Of a stretch of 64,000 nt of DNA, positions 27,433-36,854 are shown piece after piece. Position numbers and translations under genes: made by a program. The stretch lies in assembly GCF_900104795.1 (NCBI RefSeq), contig NZ_FNTG01000002.1, positions 2,666,001 through 2,730,000 of the forward strand, written 5' to 3'. The DNA is from Burkholderia sp. WP9. Its GTDB lineage: Bacteria; Pseudomonadota; Gammaproteobacteria; Burkholderiales; Burkholderiaceae. The notes under the pieces were generated by a model. It saw only the letters and a program-made list of their open reading frames with translations. It did no database searches and was not told the DNA's origin. Positions within the stretch are counted from its first letter, which is position 1. Each line of letters begins with the position of its first letter.

Positions 27433-28916
27433 GCGAAGTGAATCCTGTGAATCCGGTTGCGATGACCGTCTTTATCGCGTTCTTTGTTCTCGTCACCGTG
27501 ATCGGCTTCTTTGCCGCGCGCTGGAAACGGGGCGATCTGACCCAGTTGCACGAATGGGGCCTCGGTGGCCGCCAGTTCGGCACGGTCATTTCGTGGTTCC
27601 TCGTGGGTGGTGACTTCTATACCGCTTATACGGTGATCGCCGTGCCCGCGCTGGTCTATTCGGTGGGCGCGTATGGCTTCTTTGCGCTGCCTTACACGAT
27701 CATCGTCTATCCGTTCGTGTTCGCGGTAATGCCGAAACTGTGGAAGATCGCGCATGCGAAAAACCACATCACGGCAGCGGACTACGTGCAGGGCGAATAC
27801 GGCGGCAAGTGGTTCCCGGCAGCGGTCGCCTTGACCGGCATTGTCGCGACCATGCCGTATATCGCGTTGCAACTGGTGGGCATGCAGGTCGTGATCAAGG
27901 GGCTCGGCGTGACCGGCGAAATGCCGCTGATCGTCGCCTTCGTGATTCTCGCGCTCTACACTTACGCGAGCGGTCTGCGGGCGCCGGCAATGATCGCGTT
28001 CGTGAAGGACATCATGATCTACATCGTCGTGATCGCGGCGGTGTGGCTGATTCCGGCCAAGCTCGGCGGCTACGCGCATGTGTTCGACGCGGCCGATACG
28101 TATTTCAAGGCAAAGGGCGGCGCGACCGGCATCATTCTGAAGCCGACGCAATTCACCGCGTACGCGTCGCTGGCTTTGGGTTCGGCGCTGGCGGCCTTCA
28201 TGTATCCGCATACCATGACGGCGGTGCTGTCGTCCTCGTCCGCGAATACGGTGCGCAAGAATGCGATCTTCCTGCCGGCGTACACGCTGCTGCTCGGTCT
28301 GATCGCGTTGCTCGGCTATATGGCGATTGCAGCCGGCGTGCATGTGAAGTCCGCTTCGGACATGGTGCCGGCGCTCTTCAACACGCTGTTCCCGTCGTGG
28401 TTCGTCGGCTTTGCGGCGGCGGCGATCGCAATCAGCGCGCTGGTGCCCGCGGCCATCATGTCGATCGGCGCGGCTAATCTGTTCACGCGCAACTTGTGGC
28501 GTCCGCTGGTTTCGCCGAATATCTCGCCTGAAGGCGAGGCTTCCACGGCGAAGATCGTTTCGCTCGTCGTGAAGTTCGGTGCGCTGCTGTTCATCGTGTT
28601 CCTGCCGACGCAGTACGCGATCGACCTGCAACTGCTGGGCGGCGTGTGGATTCTGCAGATTTTCCCGGCTATCGTGTTCTCGCTGTACACGCGTCGTTTG
28701 AATACGACGGGCCTGTTCCTCGGCTGGCTGGTCGGCATTGTGATCGGCACGAGCCTCGCGATCATTCAAGGGCTCAAGCCGGTGTATGCACTGCATCTCG
28801 GGGACGCGGTCTATCCGGTCTATATCGGCCTGATCGCGCTGGTGGCCAATATCGTCGTGAGTTTTGTCGTATCGGTTCTGTCGCCGCGCAGAGCGGTGGC
28901 TGCAGCCGAAGCCTGA
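27429..28916 (+). CDS. mctP: monocarboxylate uptake permease MctP (sodium:solute symporter)
   Basis: 495 aa, about 13 hydrophobic helices. SSS-family signatures: 'EWGLGGRQFGTVISWFLVGGDFYTAYTVIAVPAL', 'TGIVATMPYIALQLVGMQVVIKG' and 'YASGLRAPAMIAFVKDIMIYIVV'. In Rhizobium leguminosarum MctP carries lactate, pyruvate, propionate and alanine. The gene is coupled to DUF3311 by a 4-nt overlap and is divergent from a two-component system, which probably induces it when substrate is present. A strong terminator follows. Confidence 0.92.
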   Translation: MSEVNPVNPVAMTVFIAFFVLVTVIGFFAARWKRGDLTQLHEWGLGGRQFGTVISWFLVGGDFYTAYTVIAVPALVYSVGAYGFFALPYTIIVYPFVFAVMPKLWKIAHAKNHITAADYVQGEYGGKWFPAAVALTGIVATMPYIALQLVGMQVVIKGLGVTGEMPLIVAFVILALYTYASGLRAPAMIAFVKDIMIYIVVIAAVWLIPAKLGGYAHVFDAADTYFKAKGGATGIILKPTQFTAYASLALGSALAAFMYPHTMTAVLSSSSANTVRKNAIFLPAYTLLLGLIALLGYMAIAAGVHVKSASDMVPALFNTLFPSWFVGFAAAAIAISALVPAAIMSIGAANLFTRNLWRPLVSPNISPEGEASTAKIVSLVVKFGALLFIVFLPTQYAIDLQLLGGVWILQIFPAIVFSLYTRRLNTTGLFLGWLVGIVIGTSLAIIQGLKPVYALHLGDAVYPVYIGLIALVANIVVSFVVSVLSPRRAVAAAEA

Positions 28917-28938
28917 CCGACTCACGGTCTGGTCAATG

Positions 28939-28972
28939 AACGCCGCGGACTTTACTGTTCGCGGCGTTTTTT
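28939..28972 (+). terminator. Rho-independent terminator of the mctP operon
   Basis: AACGCCGCG stem pairs with CGCGGCGTT around an 11-nt loop and runs directly into TTTTTT, 22 nt after the mctP stop. Confidence 0.92.
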
Positions 28973-29068
28973 ATTGCGGGTTCGATCTGGACACGCGAGC
29001 TGACCAGGTATGTCGCGAGCAGGCCCAGCGCTGCGCCCGGTTCGTATTGAACGGGCGCGCGTGGGCCG

Positions 29069-30019
29069 CTAAACCAGTATTTCCACCGAATGCGTCGCGC
29101 GCAGCGTGTCCGGCGTTCGCGACCACGATTCGTCGCGGATCGTATCGATCAGGCAGTCGATAAAACACATCGCCGCAGCGTCCGAAGGTTGACCGGCGCG
29201 CGTGATGATCCCGACCATAGACTCGTCGAGCTGCTCCCGCACGGGGATCGCGCATAAGCCTTCGCGGGCCGCGCACAATTCGATGAGCGGCCACGGAAAG
29301 ATGCTGACCATGTCCATGCGCTTGATCAGCGGCAAGGCGACGGTCAACGAGTGAAGGAAGTGAATACTGCGCGGCGCGGGCAAGCCGTGCTGCAGGAACA
29401 TCCGGTACGGCGCCTGCCCTTCGGTTTCGGGGTCGAGCGCGACGAGCCAGTCGAGATCGAGCAGATCGGTCAGTGAGCGGCTGTTCGCGCGCGGATGATC
29501 CTGCCGCGCGACGATGGCGAGGCTCGAAGAAAACAGCGGCCGGTAGTTGAACTCGCAGTTAGTCATCCCTGGTGTTTGCCTGCCGACGAAGATGTCGAGG
29601 CTGCCGTCGCGCAAACGCGGGTTGGCGATGGCGATCAAGCCTTCGAAGACGTTCAGCTGGATGTCCGGCATTCTTTCGCGAAAACGCGCGACCGCCTCCG
29701 GCAAAAACGTCATCGCAACCCATGCCGTTACGGCAATCGAGAGTCGCCCGTTTGGATCGCCGCGCATTGAATCCACGGCCTGATGCGCGCGCGCCATCTG
29801 CGCGACGATAAGCCGCGCATGGGCGAGCAGCGTCTGCCCGCATTCGGTCAGTGTGACGCCCGACGAAGTGCGGGCTACGAGCTGCATTCGTACGGCTTCT
29901 TCCAGATACTGAAGGCTTTGAGTGACTGCAGCGGGTGACGAATTGAGCAGTCGCGCGGCCCCGCGGACGCTGCCCGCGTCCGCAATGGCGACAAGCGCAC
30001 GTAGCTGGTGAATTTTCAT
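29069..30019 (-). CDS. LysR-type transcriptional regulator
   Basis: 316 aa from the ATG at 30019 ('MKIHQLRALVAIADAGSVRGAARLLNSSPAAVTQSLQYLEE'), a typical LTTR winged HTH in residues 1-60; 11 further upstream codons are in frame but atypical. Effector-binding domain at ~90-300. Neighbours are a GGDEF/EAL gene starting 310 bp away in the opposite direction and mctP, convergent; neither is an obvious target, so the inducer is unknown. Confidence 0.9.
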   Translation of the reverse strand: MKIHQLRALVAIADAGSVRGAARLLNSSPAAVTQSLQYLEEAVRMQLVARTSSGVTLTECGQTLLAHARLIVAQMARAHQAVDSMRGDPNGRLSIAVTAWVAMTFLPEAVARFRERMPDIQLNVFEGLIAIANPRLRDGSLDIFVGRQTPGMTNCEFNYRPLFSSSLAIVARQDHPRANSRSLTDLLDLDWLVALDPETEGQAPYRMFLQHGLPAPRSIHFLHSLTVALPLIKRMDMVSIFPWPLIELCAAREGLCAIPVREQLDESMVGIITRAGQPSDAAAMCFIDCLIDTIRDESWSRTPDTLRATHSVEILV

Positions 30020-30329
30020 TTTTGATTGTGTGGTTCGTGCGGCGTGCAGCAAAGTGTTCAGCTTTGCTTTACGCGTTCACTCGGACGACCCGTTTTCGGG
30101 CGGGCGATGCCGGGATATCGTGGCGGCACTGTTATGAATGCCACCCCGAGGTGTTCACGCCGCGCAGCTTGTTCAAGTCTCCCTGCTCCGGCCCTGTCTG
30201 TCAATTCGTTATGCGCGTTGGCAATGCGTCACTCGTGCACAACGGCCCGAAGGGTCGATGCTGGCGCGATTGGTCCACCCCTTTCCGGCCGTTCTCCCCG
30301 GACGAAGTGTAAAGTGCAGGAGTGCAAAG
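30020..30329. other. divergent intergenic region
   Basis: 310 bp between a LysR gene and the GGDEF/EAL gene. I see no additional gene; it must contain both promoters. No clear LysR box was identified by eye. Confidence 0.4.
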
Positions 30330-31775
30330 ATGACTCACCCGGCGACCAACAGCCGCATGCAAGCGCTTGCAGGCGATTCAATCTCCTGTTTGCCTCGAGA
30401 AGAAGCCGCACGCCCAATGCGCTGCGGCGCGAGTACTGTTCAGCCGGAGCCTGTTCATCACGCCGGCTATGCGTTGGTACTGGACTCGCTCACCCGTTTG
30501 CACAATCGCGTCTACGTTGCTGAGTGCCTTCAGCATTTACTAAAATCGCCGCGCGCGGCACGCATTGCCGTGCTGTTCGTCAATCTCGATGGCTTCAGCA
30601 AGATCAACGATCATGGCGGTTACGATGTCGGCGACTACGTGTTGCGTGACATCGCGGGCCGGCTCAAGGGAGTGATCGGTGAACGTGGTCTGTTGGGGCG
30701 TATCGGTGGCGACGGGTTTCTCATCGTCGTCGACGACCGCGGCAACCCGCTGACGATCTGCGCCTACGCGCGCCGGATCTTCGAGCTGTTCACCGCACCG
30801 ATCGAGGTGGGCGACAGTGAATATTACGTGGGCGTGTCGATCGGCATTTCCCGCTCCTGCGGTGAAGCACGCGACGCAGCCGCACTGATTCGCGACGCCG
30901 GTCTCGCGATGAGCCACGCGAAGCAGCACGGCCGGAACCGTGCGCAATACTTCACGGCTGACATGCAATGCGAGCTGCAACGCCGCTTCAGGATCGAAGC
31001 GTTGTTACGCGGCGCACGGGCGGCCGGTGAACTCAAGCTCGTTTATCAACCGATCGTCGACAGTGCCTCGGGCGAGACGGTCGGCGCGGAAGCTTTGCTG
31101 CGCTGGACCCATAGCGAGTTGGGCGAGGTCGCTCCCGCCGAGTTCATTCCGGTTGCCGAAGAAGCCGGTCTGATGGAGAGCATCGGAGACTGGGTGCTGG
31201 AACAGGCTTGCGCGCAGGCCGGGCAATGGCGCTGGAGCCTTGCGCCGCAACTCGCTGTCTCCGTCAACATTTCGCCGCTCCAGGTCAACGAACGCTTCGT
31301 GCGGCACGTTGCCGCGTGTCTCGAGCGCAATGGGCTCGATCCATCGGCGCTGCAACTGGAGATAACGGAAGGCATGTTGTTGCCGAATGACCCGGTGGTG
31401 TCGGCGGCCACGGCGGCGCTAGCGAATCTCGGCGTCAAGCTCGCCATCGACGACTTCGGTACGGGCTATGCGTCGCTCTCCTATCTGAAGCGCTTTGCGT
31501 TGCACAATCTGAAGATCGATCGCTCGTTCGTCGCGGGCCTGCCGCACGATCGCGATTCGGTCGCGATCGTGCTTGCGCTCGTGACGATGGCGCACGCATG
31601 CGGCATGACGACAACAGCCGAGGGCGTGGAAACACACGAGCAGGCGACGGCTCTGTTTGAGATGGGTTGCGACATGCTGCAGGGTTACTTCTTCAGTCGT
31701 CCTGTAAGCGCGGCGCAATTCGGCGGCGCGTTGTCCGCCGCCGATCTCGGCAATAAATGGTGCGCCGTGCGGTAG
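30330..31775 (+). CDS. GGDEF/EAL protein, likely c-di-GMP phosphodiesterase
   Basis: 481 aa from the ATG at 30330 (AGGAG 7 nt upstream; the frame stays open 64 codons further but is not protein-like). GGDEF-type domain at ~45-205 with active-site motif degenerated to G-G-D-G-F ('RIGGDGFLIVV'), so cyclase activity is unlikely. The EAL domain at ~220-465 is intact: 'AEALLRW', 'NISPLQ', 'LEITEG', 'IDDFGTGYASLSYLKRF', 'LKIDRSF' and 'TTTAEGVET'. No membrane segment or sensor domain. Predicted to hydrolyse c-di-GMP. Confidence 0.9.
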   Translation: MTHPATNSRMQALAGDSISCLPREEAARPMRCGASTVQPEPVHHAGYALVLDSLTRLHNRVYVAECLQHLLKSPRAARIAVLFVNLDGFSKINDHGGYDVGDYVLRDIAGRLKGVIGERGLLGRIGGDGFLIVVDDRGNPLTICAYARRIFELFTAPIEVGDSEYYVGVSIGISRSCGEARDAAALIRDAGLAMSHAKQHGRNRAQYFTADMQCELQRRFRIEALLRGARAAGELKLVYQPIVDSASGETVGAEALLRWTHSELGEVAPAEFIPVAEEAGLMESIGDWVLEQACAQAGQWRWSLAPQLAVSVNISPLQVNERFVRHVAACLERNGLDPSALQLEITEGMLLPNDPVVSAATAALANLGVKLAIDDFGTGYASLSYLKRFALHNLKIDRSFVAGLPHDRDSVAIVLALVTMAHACGMTTTAEGVETHEQATALFEMGCDMLQGYFFSRPVSAAQFGGALSAADLGNKWCAVR

Positions 31776-31830
31776 TAATCGATAACGAACAATGGAGCTG
31801 CCGGTATGTTGCCGCCGGCGAGGCTTGCCG

Positions 31831-33063
31831 TTAGAAGCGCTCCACGCTGAACGGCCGCGGGTCCACGACGGTGGCTTCGCCGGTCATCATTTCGGCGACG
31901 AGGCGTCCTGTGATCGGACCTAGCGTGAGCCCATGATGTGCGTGACCGAACGCGAACCATAAACCGTCGTGCTTTTTCGCGGGCCCGATGATCGGCATCA
32001 TGTCCGGCGTGCAGGGGCGCCGGCCCATCCACGGTTCGGCATCCAGACGTTTGCCCAACGGAAAAAGCGCGCGGGCGGCCGGCTCGACGGCGGCGAGCTG
32101 CGTCGGCGTTTTCGGCGCGTCGAGGTGGGCGATTTCCGCGCCCGTCGTTAAGCGGATGCCGCGTGCCATGGGCGCCAGCACGTAGCCGTTTTCCGCGTCG
32201 AGCACCGGCTGATGCAGGCGGGCCGTTCCCTGCGGCGCGTAGTGCATGTGATATCCGCGTTTGACCGCAAGCGGCAAGCGATAACCGAGGCGCGCGCTCG
32301 CGCGATCCGACCACGGCCCCAACGCCACGACAGCGGACGCTGCCGAGATCGTGCCTTCCTCCGTATCGACTTGCCAGCCTTCGCGAAGCGTATCCGCATC
32401 GCCGATAAAAAACCGTCCGCCCAGCGCTTCGAAATACTTCGCGTACGCGGTGACGAGTGCGTTCGGGTCGCTCACGGAATCGGATTGCGGATAGCGCACG
32501 CCACCCACGAGCGTCTTGTCGAGATCGGGCTCGATCTGCTGCAGGCGGGCGGCGTCGAGCGTTTCGAACTGGACCTCGTATTCCCTGTGCCAACGTTCGG
32601 CGACAAGCGCTTCCTTCTCGAGAACCGCTTCGGTGCGAAAAACCTTCATCCAGCCGATCGGGCGCAGTAGCGCGCTTGCGCCAGCGTCGTCGGCTAGCGC
32701 ACGGTGCTCGCTCACGCAATGCTCGATCAGCGTCGCATACGACTTCGCGATGGCGGCGTGCCTCGACGGATGAGAGTTGCGCCAGTATCGCCACAGGAAG
32801 GGCGTGGTCTTGAGGATGGCGTCGGCATGGTAGCGAACGTCCGGTGACTGATTGCGCGCGTAGCGAAGCAACGTGCCGAGCCCACGAGGAAACGCATAGG
32901 GATAGACGCCTTCGCGCTGAATCAGGCCTGCATTGCCGAACGACGTCTCATTGCCTGGCAACTTGCGATCCACCAGCGCGACCTGGCGGCCGCGTTTCTG
33001 CAGATGCACGGCAATGCACACGCCGACAATGCCCGCCCCGAGCACAACCGTATCGAATTTCAT
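31831..33063 (-). CDS. D-amino-acid dehydrogenase-like FAD oxidoreductase (DadA family)
   Basis: 410 aa, DAO superfamily. Rossmann motif 'VVLGAGIVGVCIAVHLQKRG' at residues 5-24, followed by 'DRKLPGNETSFGNAGLIQREGVYPYAFPR', a DadA-type N-terminus. C-terminal 'WMGRRPCTPDMMPIIGPAKKHDGLWFAFGHAHHGLTLGPITGRLVAEMM' is the FAD/substrate closing block of the family. It oxidatively deaminates D-amino acids, passing electrons to the respiratory chain. Isolated gene, convergent with the GGDEF/EAL gene; substrate not predictable (D-alanine or another D-amino acid). Confidence 0.87.
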   Translation of the reverse strand: MKFDTVVLGAGIVGVCIAVHLQKRGRQVALVDRKLPGNETSFGNAGLIQREGVYPYAFPRGLGTLLRYARNQSPDVRYHADAILKTTPFLWRYWRNSHPSRHAAIAKSYATLIEHCVSEHRALADDAGASALLRPIGWMKVFRTEAVLEKEALVAERWHREYEVQFETLDAARLQQIEPDLDKTLVGGVRYPQSDSVSDPNALVTAYAKYFEALGGRFFIGDADTLREGWQVDTEEGTISAASAVVALGPWSDRASARLGYRLPLAVKRGYHMHYAPQGTARLHQPVLDAENGYVLAPMARGIRLTTGAEIAHLDAPKTPTQLAAVEPAARALFPLGKRLDAEPWMGRRPCTPDMMPIIGPAKKHDGLWFAFGHAHHGLTLGPITGRLVAEMMTGEATVVDPRPFSVERF

Positions 33064-33421
33064 TCTATTGACGTGCCTCGCCTGAAGTCACTTTGTTCGA
33101 AGATTTCCGCGATCCGATCGTCCGACATTCGGGTCGCGCGGCGCCGAGCGCAGGCGCAATGAAGCGAACGTTTATCTTACATGGAGTCGTCCGGATCTCA
33201 GGCCGAACCCGGCATCACGCAGCGCATGCGCAAGAACTTTGCGGCGACCGGGGGAGTCGCGCTTCAGCGCGCTGCGCAAGCGGCTGGAGCAGGAGGCTGG
33301 AAGGCCCGTCGGCAGGGCGTTCGGCACGATCCAGTGCCTCTTGCGCACGGCCGACGGATCGCACGGCAGCCGCCCCGGTCCCGTCAGCGTGTAAACTGCT
33401 GACTTTTTTGACTTCGGTGGT
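33064..33421. other. intergenic region upstream of the DUF3348 cluster
   Basis: 358 bp between divergent genes. No credible coding region or repeat seen. The last ~40 bp (around 33390-33415, GTAAACTGCTGACTTTTTTGAC) are AT-richer and likely promoter-proximal for the DUF3348 gene. Confidence 0.4.
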
Positions 33422-34225
33422 ATGTTGCAAGCCCCCCCGCGCACCGCGCTCAGCGGCCCGGCGCTCATTCGCTTACTGGCTCGCCTCGCGGATGCCGACA
33501 TTCCCGAATCCAGGCAATCGCTCTCGGACCGGCTTAGCCAATGGCTCGGCTGGACCGACGCCATTGCGCTGTCCTCGGCGCTGAACGGCAATCCGCCGGC
33601 TGTCGCGGCCGGCGGTCGAGTTTTCGGCAGCGCCGAAGAGGCGGACTATGTGCGCGCGCGCAGTTCGCTGGCGAAGGCGATCACGGGCGACAGCGTATTC
33701 GCTGCCGCGCGGCGCCATGGACACGGACACGCGCACGGGCACGGGCAGGGACACGGAGCTGCTCACGCGCCGTCGCGGATTGCGCCCACGGAGCCGGCGG
33801 CCGACTACGCGGTTTTTCGTCAGCGCTATCTCGCCCTCCAGCAGTCGATGGAAACGGGCATCGGCAATCTGCGCGGCCGTCTGCGAGCCATGCTGGCGGC
33901 CAGAACGCCCGCCATGGCGCGGCTCGCGGTGGTGGATGCGGTCATGGAGCGCGCCCTGAGCGAACGTGAGCGCAATCTGCTGGCTGCCGTGCCCGGGCTG
34001 CTCGCGGGGCACTTCGAGCGCTTGCGCGCGGCCGAGCAGGCGGTGCTTACCGCCGCCGAGGCCGAGGCTGCGGCCTCGGGTGACTCCGCAGGCGACGCAA
34101 CGCCGGTCACGCCCGGCGCATGGCTGAACCTGTTCCGCAAGGATATGCAAAGCGTGTTGCTTGCCGAACTGGATATTCGTTTACAACCGGTCGAAGGGTT
34201 GCTCGCCGCCCTTCGCGCCAGCTAA
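33422..34225 (+). CDS. DUF3348 domain-containing protein
   Basis: 267-aa soluble protein, first gene of a four-gene cluster. Features: N-terminal helical segment ending 'LSDRLSQWLGWTDAIALSSALNG', a His/Gly run between residues ~97 and 113 (H-G-H-G-H-A-H-G type), 'YAVFRQRYLALQQSMETGIGNLRGRLRAML', and an alpha-helical C-terminus with 'PGAWLNLFRKDMQSVLLAELDIRLQPVEGLLAAL'. DUF3348 has no experimental function that I know of; it regularly precedes DUF802. The helical C-terminus could be an adaptor for the motor protein encoded next (inference). Confidence 0.85.
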   Translation: MLQAPPRTALSGPALIRLLARLADADIPESRQSLSDRLSQWLGWTDAIALSSALNGNPPAVAAGGRVFGSAEEADYVRARSSLAKAITGDSVFAAARRHGHGHAHGHGQGHGAAHAPSRIAPTEPAADYAVFRQRYLALQQSMETGIGNLRGRLRAMLAARTPAMARLAVVDAVMERALSERERNLLAAVPGLLAGHFERLRAAEQAVLTAAEAEAAASGDSAGDATPVTPGAWLNLFRKDMQSVLLAELDIRLQPVEGLLAALRAS

Positions 34226-34235
34226 CTGGGACACT

Positions 34236-36854
34236 ATGTCCAGATATCGTATTGATCTCGTTGTGTTTCTGGCTGGTCTGGCCGCTGTGTGCTGGATCGC
34301 CGCCGGCTACGCCGTTTCGAACCCGTTGGCGTTGGCCGTCACTCTACTGATCGGCGCTTGCTACGTGGCGGGCGCGCTCGAATTGCACCGCTACCGCGAG
34401 GCCACTGGCACGCTGACGCGCGCCGTCGCGGGGCTGTCCGCGCCGCCGCCAAGCCTCGGCGCATGGCTCGAGCCCTTGCATCCCAGCCTGCGCAACGCGG
34501 TGCGGCTGCGTGTCGAGGGCGAGCGCGTGGCCTTGCCAGGTCCGGCGCTGACGCCTTATCTGGTCGGCTTGCTAGTGTTGCTCGGCATGCTGGGTACGCT
34601 GCTCGGCATGGTGGCCACTTTGCGCGGCACCGGCATGGCGCTGGAGAGCGCAACCGACCTGCAGGCGATCCGCGCCTCGCTGGCCGCGCCGGTCAAGGGT
34701 TTGGGCTTTGCGTTCGGCACCTCGATTGCGGGCGTGGCGAGTTCCGCCATGCTGGGGCTGCTGTCCGCGCTGTGCCGGCGCGAGCGCCTGCAGGCCGCGC
34801 AGATGCTCGACGTGAAGATCGCGACGACCTTGCGCATCTACTCGCAGACCCATCAGCGTGAAGAAGCCTTCCGGCTCCTGCAACGTCAGGCCGAGGCGAT
34901 GCCCACGCTGGTCGACCGCTTGCAGACGATGATGGGGGCCATCGAGCAGCAGAGCCTCGCCTTGAATGAGCGGCAGATCGCCAGCCAGGAGGCTTTCCAT
35001 GGCCGGACCGAGGCCACTTATACGCGCCTCGCCAGTTCGGTCGAGCAGTCGTTGAAGGCGAGCGTCGCGGACAGCACGCGTGCCGCCGGCGCGGCGCTGC
35101 AGCCGGTCATGGAGGCCACGATGGCCGGTCTCGCGCGCGAAACGGCCGCGTTGCACGAGACCGTCACGCACGCCGTGCAGCGGCAACTGGACGGACTGTC
35201 GAGCGGCTTCGAGGCGAGCACCGCGACCGTCGCGGACATCTGGAACAAGGCCCTTGAAGGGCATCAGCGTTCGAGTGAGGAACTGGCGCAGCACCTGCGC
35301 GACACGCTGGATCGCTTCACCGGCACGTTCGAACAGCGCTCGGCCGGTTTGCTGGACGGCGTCGCCGCACGCCTGGAAAGCGCGGTGGGTGGCGTGTCGC
35401 AGGCCTGGAACGAGGCGCTGTCGCGCCAGGAAAGCGTCGGCGAGAAGCTCGCCGCGAACAACCAGCAAGCCCTGGCGGCGGCTGCCGCGACGTTCGAGCA
35501 GCACGCGGCGTCCCTGTTGCGCGGCGTGGGGCAGTCGCACGCGGAGTTGCAGACCGAGTTGGGCTCGAAGGACGAACAGCGGCTCGCCGCCTGGACCGAG
35601 GCGCTCGGTGCGATGGCGGCGACGCTGAGCAAGGAGTGGGAGCAGTCGGGCGCGCGCACCGCGAGCCGTCAGCAGGAAATCTGCGAGACGCTGGCGCAAA
35701 CCGCGCGCGACATATCGGTCCAGACGCAGGCTCACGCGAGCAACACGATTGCCGAAATCGACCGGCTGGTCCAGGCCGCGGCGGAAGCGCCGAAGGCCGC
35801 GGCGAACCTGCAAGCGGAGTTGGCCGCGCGGGATCAGCAACGGTTGGCAGCGTGGACCGACACGCTTGGCGCGATGGCGGCGACGTTGAGCAAGGAGTGG
35901 GAGCAGTCGGGCGCGCGCACCGCGAGCCGTCAGCAGGAAATCTGCGAGACGCTGGCGCAAACCGCACGCGACATTTCGGTCCAGACGCAGGCGCACGCGA
36001 GCAATACGATTGCCGAAATCGACCGGCTGGTCCAGGCCGCGGCGGAAGCGCCGAAGGCCGCGGCGAATCTGCAAGCGGAGTTGGCCGCGCGGGATCAGCA
36101 GAGGCTGGCCGCCTGGACCGAGGCGCTCGGAGCGATGGCGACGACGTTGAGCCACGAATGGGAACAGGCGGGCGCGCGCACCGCGAGCCGTCAGCAGGAA
36201 ATCTGCGAGACGTTGGCGCAAACCGCGCGCGATATTTCGGCCCAGACCCAGGCACACGCGAGCAGTACGATCGCCGAGATCGGCCAACTCGTGCAAGCGG
36301 CTTCGGAAGCACCCAAAGCCGCTGCCGAAGTCGTCGCCGAACTGCGCCAGAAACTCTCCGACAGCATGGTGCGCGACACCGCGATGCTGCAGGAGCGCAG
36401 CCGCTTGCTCGAAACGCTGGAAACGCTGCTCGACGCGGTCAATCACGCATCCACCGAGCAGCGCACGGCCGTCGACGCGCTCGTCGCCACTTCGGCGGAT
36501 TTGCTGGAGCGCGTGGGGACACGCTTCACCGACAGGATCGAACTCGAAACCGGCAAGCTGGGCTCGGTGGCCGCGCAAGTCACCGGCAGCGCTGTCGAAG
36601 TAGCGAGCCTCGGCGAAGCGTTCTGCGCCGCCGTGCAAGTGTTCGGCGAGTCGAACGACAAGCTGGTCGCGCACCTGCAGCGTATCGAAACCGCACTCGA
36701 CAAATCGCTCGCGCGCAGCGACGAACAGCTTGCGTATTACGTGGCGCAGGCGCGGGAAGTCATCGACCTGAGCGTGATGTCGCAGAAGCAGATCGTCGAA
36801 GACCTGCAGCAGCTCGCCGGGCGGCGCGCGGCAGCCGGAGCTGAAGCGGCATGA
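34236..36854 (+). CDS. DUF802 protein: MotA/TolQ/ZorA-like channel with long coiled-coil tail
   Basis: 872 aa from the ATG at 34236, 10 nt after DUF3348. Two close N-terminal TM helices (residues ~7-48) are followed by a loop and two more (~110-130, ~148-170). 'LLVLLGMLGTLLGMVATLRG' and 'PVKGLGFAFGTSIAGVASSAMLGLLSALCRRER' match the conserved TM3/TM4 layout of MotA/TolQ/ExbB proton channels. The remaining ~680 residues are Ala/Gln/Glu-rich coiled coil including three 87-residue repeats. This is the architecture of ZorA (MotA-like plus long cytoplasmic tail). The stop overlaps the OmpA-like gene by ATGA. DUF802 assignment is from recall; motor homology is inference. Confidence 0.85.
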   Translation: MSRYRIDLVVFLAGLAAVCWIAAGYAVSNPLALAVTLLIGACYVAGALELHRYREATGTLTRAVAGLSAPPPSLGAWLEPLHPSLRNAVRLRVEGERVALPGPALTPYLVGLLVLLGMLGTLLGMVATLRGTGMALESATDLQAIRASLAAPVKGLGFAFGTSIAGVASSAMLGLLSALCRRERLQAAQMLDVKIATTLRIYSQTHQREEAFRLLQRQAEAMPTLVDRLQTMMGAIEQQSLALNERQIASQEAFHGRTEATYTRLASSVEQSLKASVADSTRAAGAALQPVMEATMAGLARETAALHETVTHAVQRQLDGLSSGFEASTATVADIWNKALEGHQRSSEELAQHLRDTLDRFTGTFEQRSAGLLDGVAARLESAVGGVSQAWNEALSRQESVGEKLAANNQQALAAAAATFEQHAASLLRGVGQSHAELQTELGSKDEQRLAAWTEALGAMAATLSKEWEQSGARTASRQQEICETLAQTARDISVQTQAHASNTIAEIDRLVQAAAEAPKAAANLQAELAARDQQRLAAWTDTLGAMAATLSKEWEQSGARTASRQQEICETLAQTARDISVQTQAHASNTIAEIDRLVQAAAEAPKAAANLQAELAARDQQRLAAWTEALGAMATTLSHEWEQAGARTASRQQEICETLAQTARDISAQTQAHASSTIAEIGQLVQAASEAPKAAAEVVAELRQKLSDSMVRDTAMLQERSRLLETLETLLDAVNHASTEQRTAVDALVATSADLLERVGTRFTDRIELETGKLGSVAAQVTGSAVEVASLGEAFCAAVQVFGESNDKLVAHLQRIETALDKSLARSDEQLAYYVAQAREVIDLSVMSQKQIVEDLQQLAGRRAAAGAEAA
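35571..36340 (+). repeat. three tandem 261-bp (87-residue) repeats in the DUF802 gene
   Basis: The unit beginning 'DEQRLAAWTEALGAMAATLS' recurs at 35571, 35832 and 36093, exactly 261 bp apart. Copies 1 and 2 are near-identical in nucleotide sequence; copy 3 diverges after 'IGQLVQAASEAPKAAAE'. They lengthen the coiled coil without breaking frame. Confidence 0.9.

Noticed and set aside
34572..36674. 700-aa minus-strand frame over the DUF802 gene
   Set aside because: Shadow of a repeat-rich Ala/Glu coding sequence; no domain, and it opposes a tightly coupled operon.
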